From Gemmatimonadota bacterium (lineage in GTDB: Bacteria; Gemmatimonadota; Gemmatimonadetes; Gemmatimonadales; Gemmatimonadaceae): DNA of 6,355 nucleotides. A program made the translations under genes and the position numbers. The stretch covers positions 1-6,355 of the forward strand of contig PLMM01000295.1 in assembly GCA_003142495.1 (NCBI GenBank). The letters run 5' to 3'. Shown piece by piece: positions 4,727 through 6,355 of the stretch. Position 1 is the first letter of the stretch; each line of letters begins with the position of its first letter. Under the pieces are notes generated by a model. It was not told the DNA's origin, searched no databases, and was given only the letters and a program-made list of their open reading frames with translations.

Positions 4727-6355
4727 CTACAGCGCAAAGATCCAAACGATCCCGCCCTGGCTGGTGTGCCGGGCGAGATTGCGAGCGAAGTCCGCCGGAT
4801 CGCGCACATCGGCGGGGTCGTTCGAGATGTAGTCGCCGGACAGAAGCAGCCAGTCGCCGCCAATCCCCGCGTAGATCGCCACGTACTGCTTCCCGTCCGC
4901 GCCGGTGAAGGTGATCGGATCGCCGACGACGCCGGATCCAACCTTGAACTTCCACAGCACGGCGCCGCTCCTTGCATCAGCCGCCTTGAACCATCCGTCG
5001 AGCGTGCCGTAGAAAACGACGTCGCCGCGCGTCGCGAGAGATCCGCTCCACACGGGGAAGGGCTCCTTGATCGCCCACGCGCGCTTGCCCGTCGTCGCAT
5101 CCCACGCGATGAAGGCGCCCATGTTCGGATCGCTTCCCGCATGATACGGGCTGTTGATCCCCATGAACGGCGTGCCCTTGAGATGCGCGGTCTGCACGGC
5201 CTCATAGTCCATGCACATGCTGTTCGTCGACGCGTAGAACAATCCGGTGCGAGGCGAGTATGCCACCGGCGACGCAGGACTCTTGCCGCCCTCGAGCGTC
5301 GGGCAGATGTCCTTCACGTTTCCGCGCGATGCGCCCGTCTGCTTCGCATCGTTGAGCACGGGACGTCCCGTTGCGAGATCGATCTTCGATGCCCAGTTCA
5401 CCTTCACGTACGGCTCGGCAAGGAGCACCTCGCCCGTAGCGCGATCCATCGTGTACTCGAAGCCGTTCTTGTCGAAGTGCACGAGCGCCTTGCGCATCTT
5501 CCCACCGATCTTGAGATCGACGAGGATCATCTCGGCCGCCGCGTCGAAGTCCCACATGTCGTGCGGCGTGAACTGATAGGCCCACACGAGCGAGCCGTCT
5601 TCCGGATGACGCGCGAGCACGCTTGCCGTCCACTTGTTGTCGCCGAGTCGCTGGTCAGCGTTGTATGGGCCAGGGTTGCCCACACCATAGTAGACGAGAT
5701 CGAGCTCTGGGTCGTACGACATCCATCCCCACACGGGCGCGCCGCCGTGCTTCCACGCGTCGGCGGGCCACGTCGTCTGCCCGAGCTGCGCGCCCTTGTC
5801 GTAGAACGCCTTGAAGGTGCCGGCCTTCGCGAGCACGAGGGAGTCGGGACCGATGTTAGTCGCGGTCCACACGATCTTGCCGGTCGCGAGATCGAGCCCC
5901 TTCACCCAGCCGAGGATGCCGAACTCGCCACCCGATGCACCGACGAGCACGCGATCCTTCACGATGAGCGGCGCCATCGGCGTCGTCTCACCAGCGGCGA
6001 GGTCGGCGATCTTCGTCATCCACAGCTCTTTCCCACTCGCCGCATCGACGGCGACGGTGTGACCATCGAGCAGATTGTAGACGATCTTTCCGTTGGAGTA
6101 CACGGCGCCGCGATTCACCACGTCGCAGCACGCGATCCCGATCGAGTTCTGATCGACGTTCGGGCGGTACTTCCACTTGAGCGGATAGCCCTCCTTCGCG
6201 AGATCGAAGGCGTACAACACGTTGGGGTACGGCGTCACCACGTACATCGTGTTGTTGACGACGAGCGGCTGCCCCTCGTGTCCGCCCAATGTGCCGGTGG
6301 AGAATGTCCAGACGGGGTGCAGGCTCTTCGCGTTGGCCGGCGTGATCTGCGCGAG
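4727..6355 (-). CDS. PQQ-dependent methanol/alcohol dehydrogenase, lanthanide (XoxF-like) type, 5' end outside window
   Basis: The frame is open to the right edge, giving 542 residues. It begins LAQITPANAKSLHPVW, which aligns with the region shortly after the signal peptide in methanol dehydrogenases, so some 50-60 residues are missing. The TTG at 6289 is internal, not a start. The enzyme is an eight-bladed propeller quinoprotein that oxidises alcohols in the periplasm using PQQ. Visible hallmarks (visible-residue numbering) are the vicinal Cys76-Cys77 in IACCDVVNRG, Glu144 in SGGEFG, Asn227 in GVGNPGPYN, catalytic Asp269 and Asp271 in TPHDMWDFD, and the second cysteine pair in ICPTLEGG and NSMCMDYE. 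Asp two residues after the catalytic Asp marks lanthanide-dependent enzymes, whereas calcium MxaF has Ala there. The C-terminal SQGGIVWIFAL is the usual family end, and no haem domain is fused, consistent with the separate cytochrome gene downstream. Methanol is the likely substrate by similarity, but a broader alcohol range cannot be excluded. Confidence 0.93.
   Translation of the reverse strand, partial: LAQITPANAKSLHPVWTFSTGTLGGHEGQPLVVNNTMYVVTPYPNVLYAFDLAKEGYPLKWKYRPNVDQNSIGIACCDVVNRGAVYSNGKIVYNLLDGHTVAVDAASGKELWMTKIADLAAGETTPMAPLIVKDRVLVGASGGEFGILGWVKGLDLATGKIVWTATNIGPDSLVLAKAGTFKAFYDKGAQLGQTTWPADAWKHGGAPVWGWMSYDPELDLVYYGVGNPGPYNADQRLGDNKWTASVLARHPEDGSLVWAYQFTPHDMWDFDAAAEMILVDLKIGGKMRKALVHFDKNGFEYTMDRATGEVLLAEPYVKVNWASKIDLATGRPVLNDAKQTGASRGNVKDICPTLEGGKSPASPVAYSPRTGLFYASTNSMCMDYEAVQTAHLKGTPFMGINSPYHAGSDPNMGAFIAWDATTGKRAWAIKEPFPVWSGSLATRGDVVFYGTLDGWFKAADARSGAVLWKFKVGSGVVGDPITFTGADGKQYVAIYAGIGGDWLLLSGDYISNDPADVRDPADFARNLARHTSQGGIVWIFAL

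Noticed and set aside
5202..5633. Minus-strand frame of 143 codons within the PQQ dehydrogenase
   Set aside because: It overlaps conserved propeller motifs in another frame, and its Arg/Gly-rich composition is typical of a GC-driven shadow.
6287..6289. TTG as the start of the PQQ dehydrogenase
   Set aside because: The frame stays open to the window edge, and the 22 upstream residues (ITPANAKSLHPVW, then TFSTGT) match the conserved family N-terminal region, so this codon is an internal Leu.

Overview
The window is GC-rich and densely coded, with G or C favoured at third codon positions. It carries ordinary Gram-negative envelope genes: two predicted lipoproteins, one exported enzyme and a periplasmic quinoprotein. 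No rRNA, tRNA, CRISPR array, transposase or integrase gene is visible. The codon bias, the lipoprotein style and a lanthanide-type PQQ alcohol dehydrogenase would fit a soil or sediment bacterium such as Gemmatimonadota or Acidobacteriota. That placement is only an inference, because no phylogenetic marker is present.

Layout from left to right. Bases 1-36 probably hold the last codons of a plus-strand gene. Bases 89-1294 (minus) encode a membrane-anchored RmuC-family protein. Bases 1295-1424 are a divergent intergenic region that should carry the promoters of rmuC and of the gene to its right. Bases 1425-2534 (plus) encode a lipoprotein that reads as a complete eight-stranded TIM barrel, with glutamates at the two catalytic positions of clan GH-A glycosidases; I cannot assign it to a named family. 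Its last 9 bases overlap the end of the next gene, which converges on it.

Bases 2526-6355 are a three-gene minus-strand operon, transcribed right to left. First comes a PQQ-dependent methanol/alcohol dehydrogenase whose 5' end lies outside the window. It keeps the vicinal Cys-Cys pair, the Glu/Asn/Asp metal and catalytic residues, and the extra Asp two residues after the catalytic Asp that marks lanthanide-dependent (XoxF-like) enzymes. After a 15-base gap comes a single-haem c-type cytochrome with a lipoprotein signal, the likely electron acceptor. Its stop codon overlaps the GTG start of the third gene, an exported YtcJ-type (amidohydrolase family 3) metal-dependent hydrolase. The first two genes form a coherent periplasmic alcohol-oxidation module: PQQ enzyme to membrane-tethered cytochrome c to the respiratory chain. 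The tight coupling of the hydrolase to this module is the most unexpected part of the layout and suggests that it prepares a substrate or processes a product of the same pathway.
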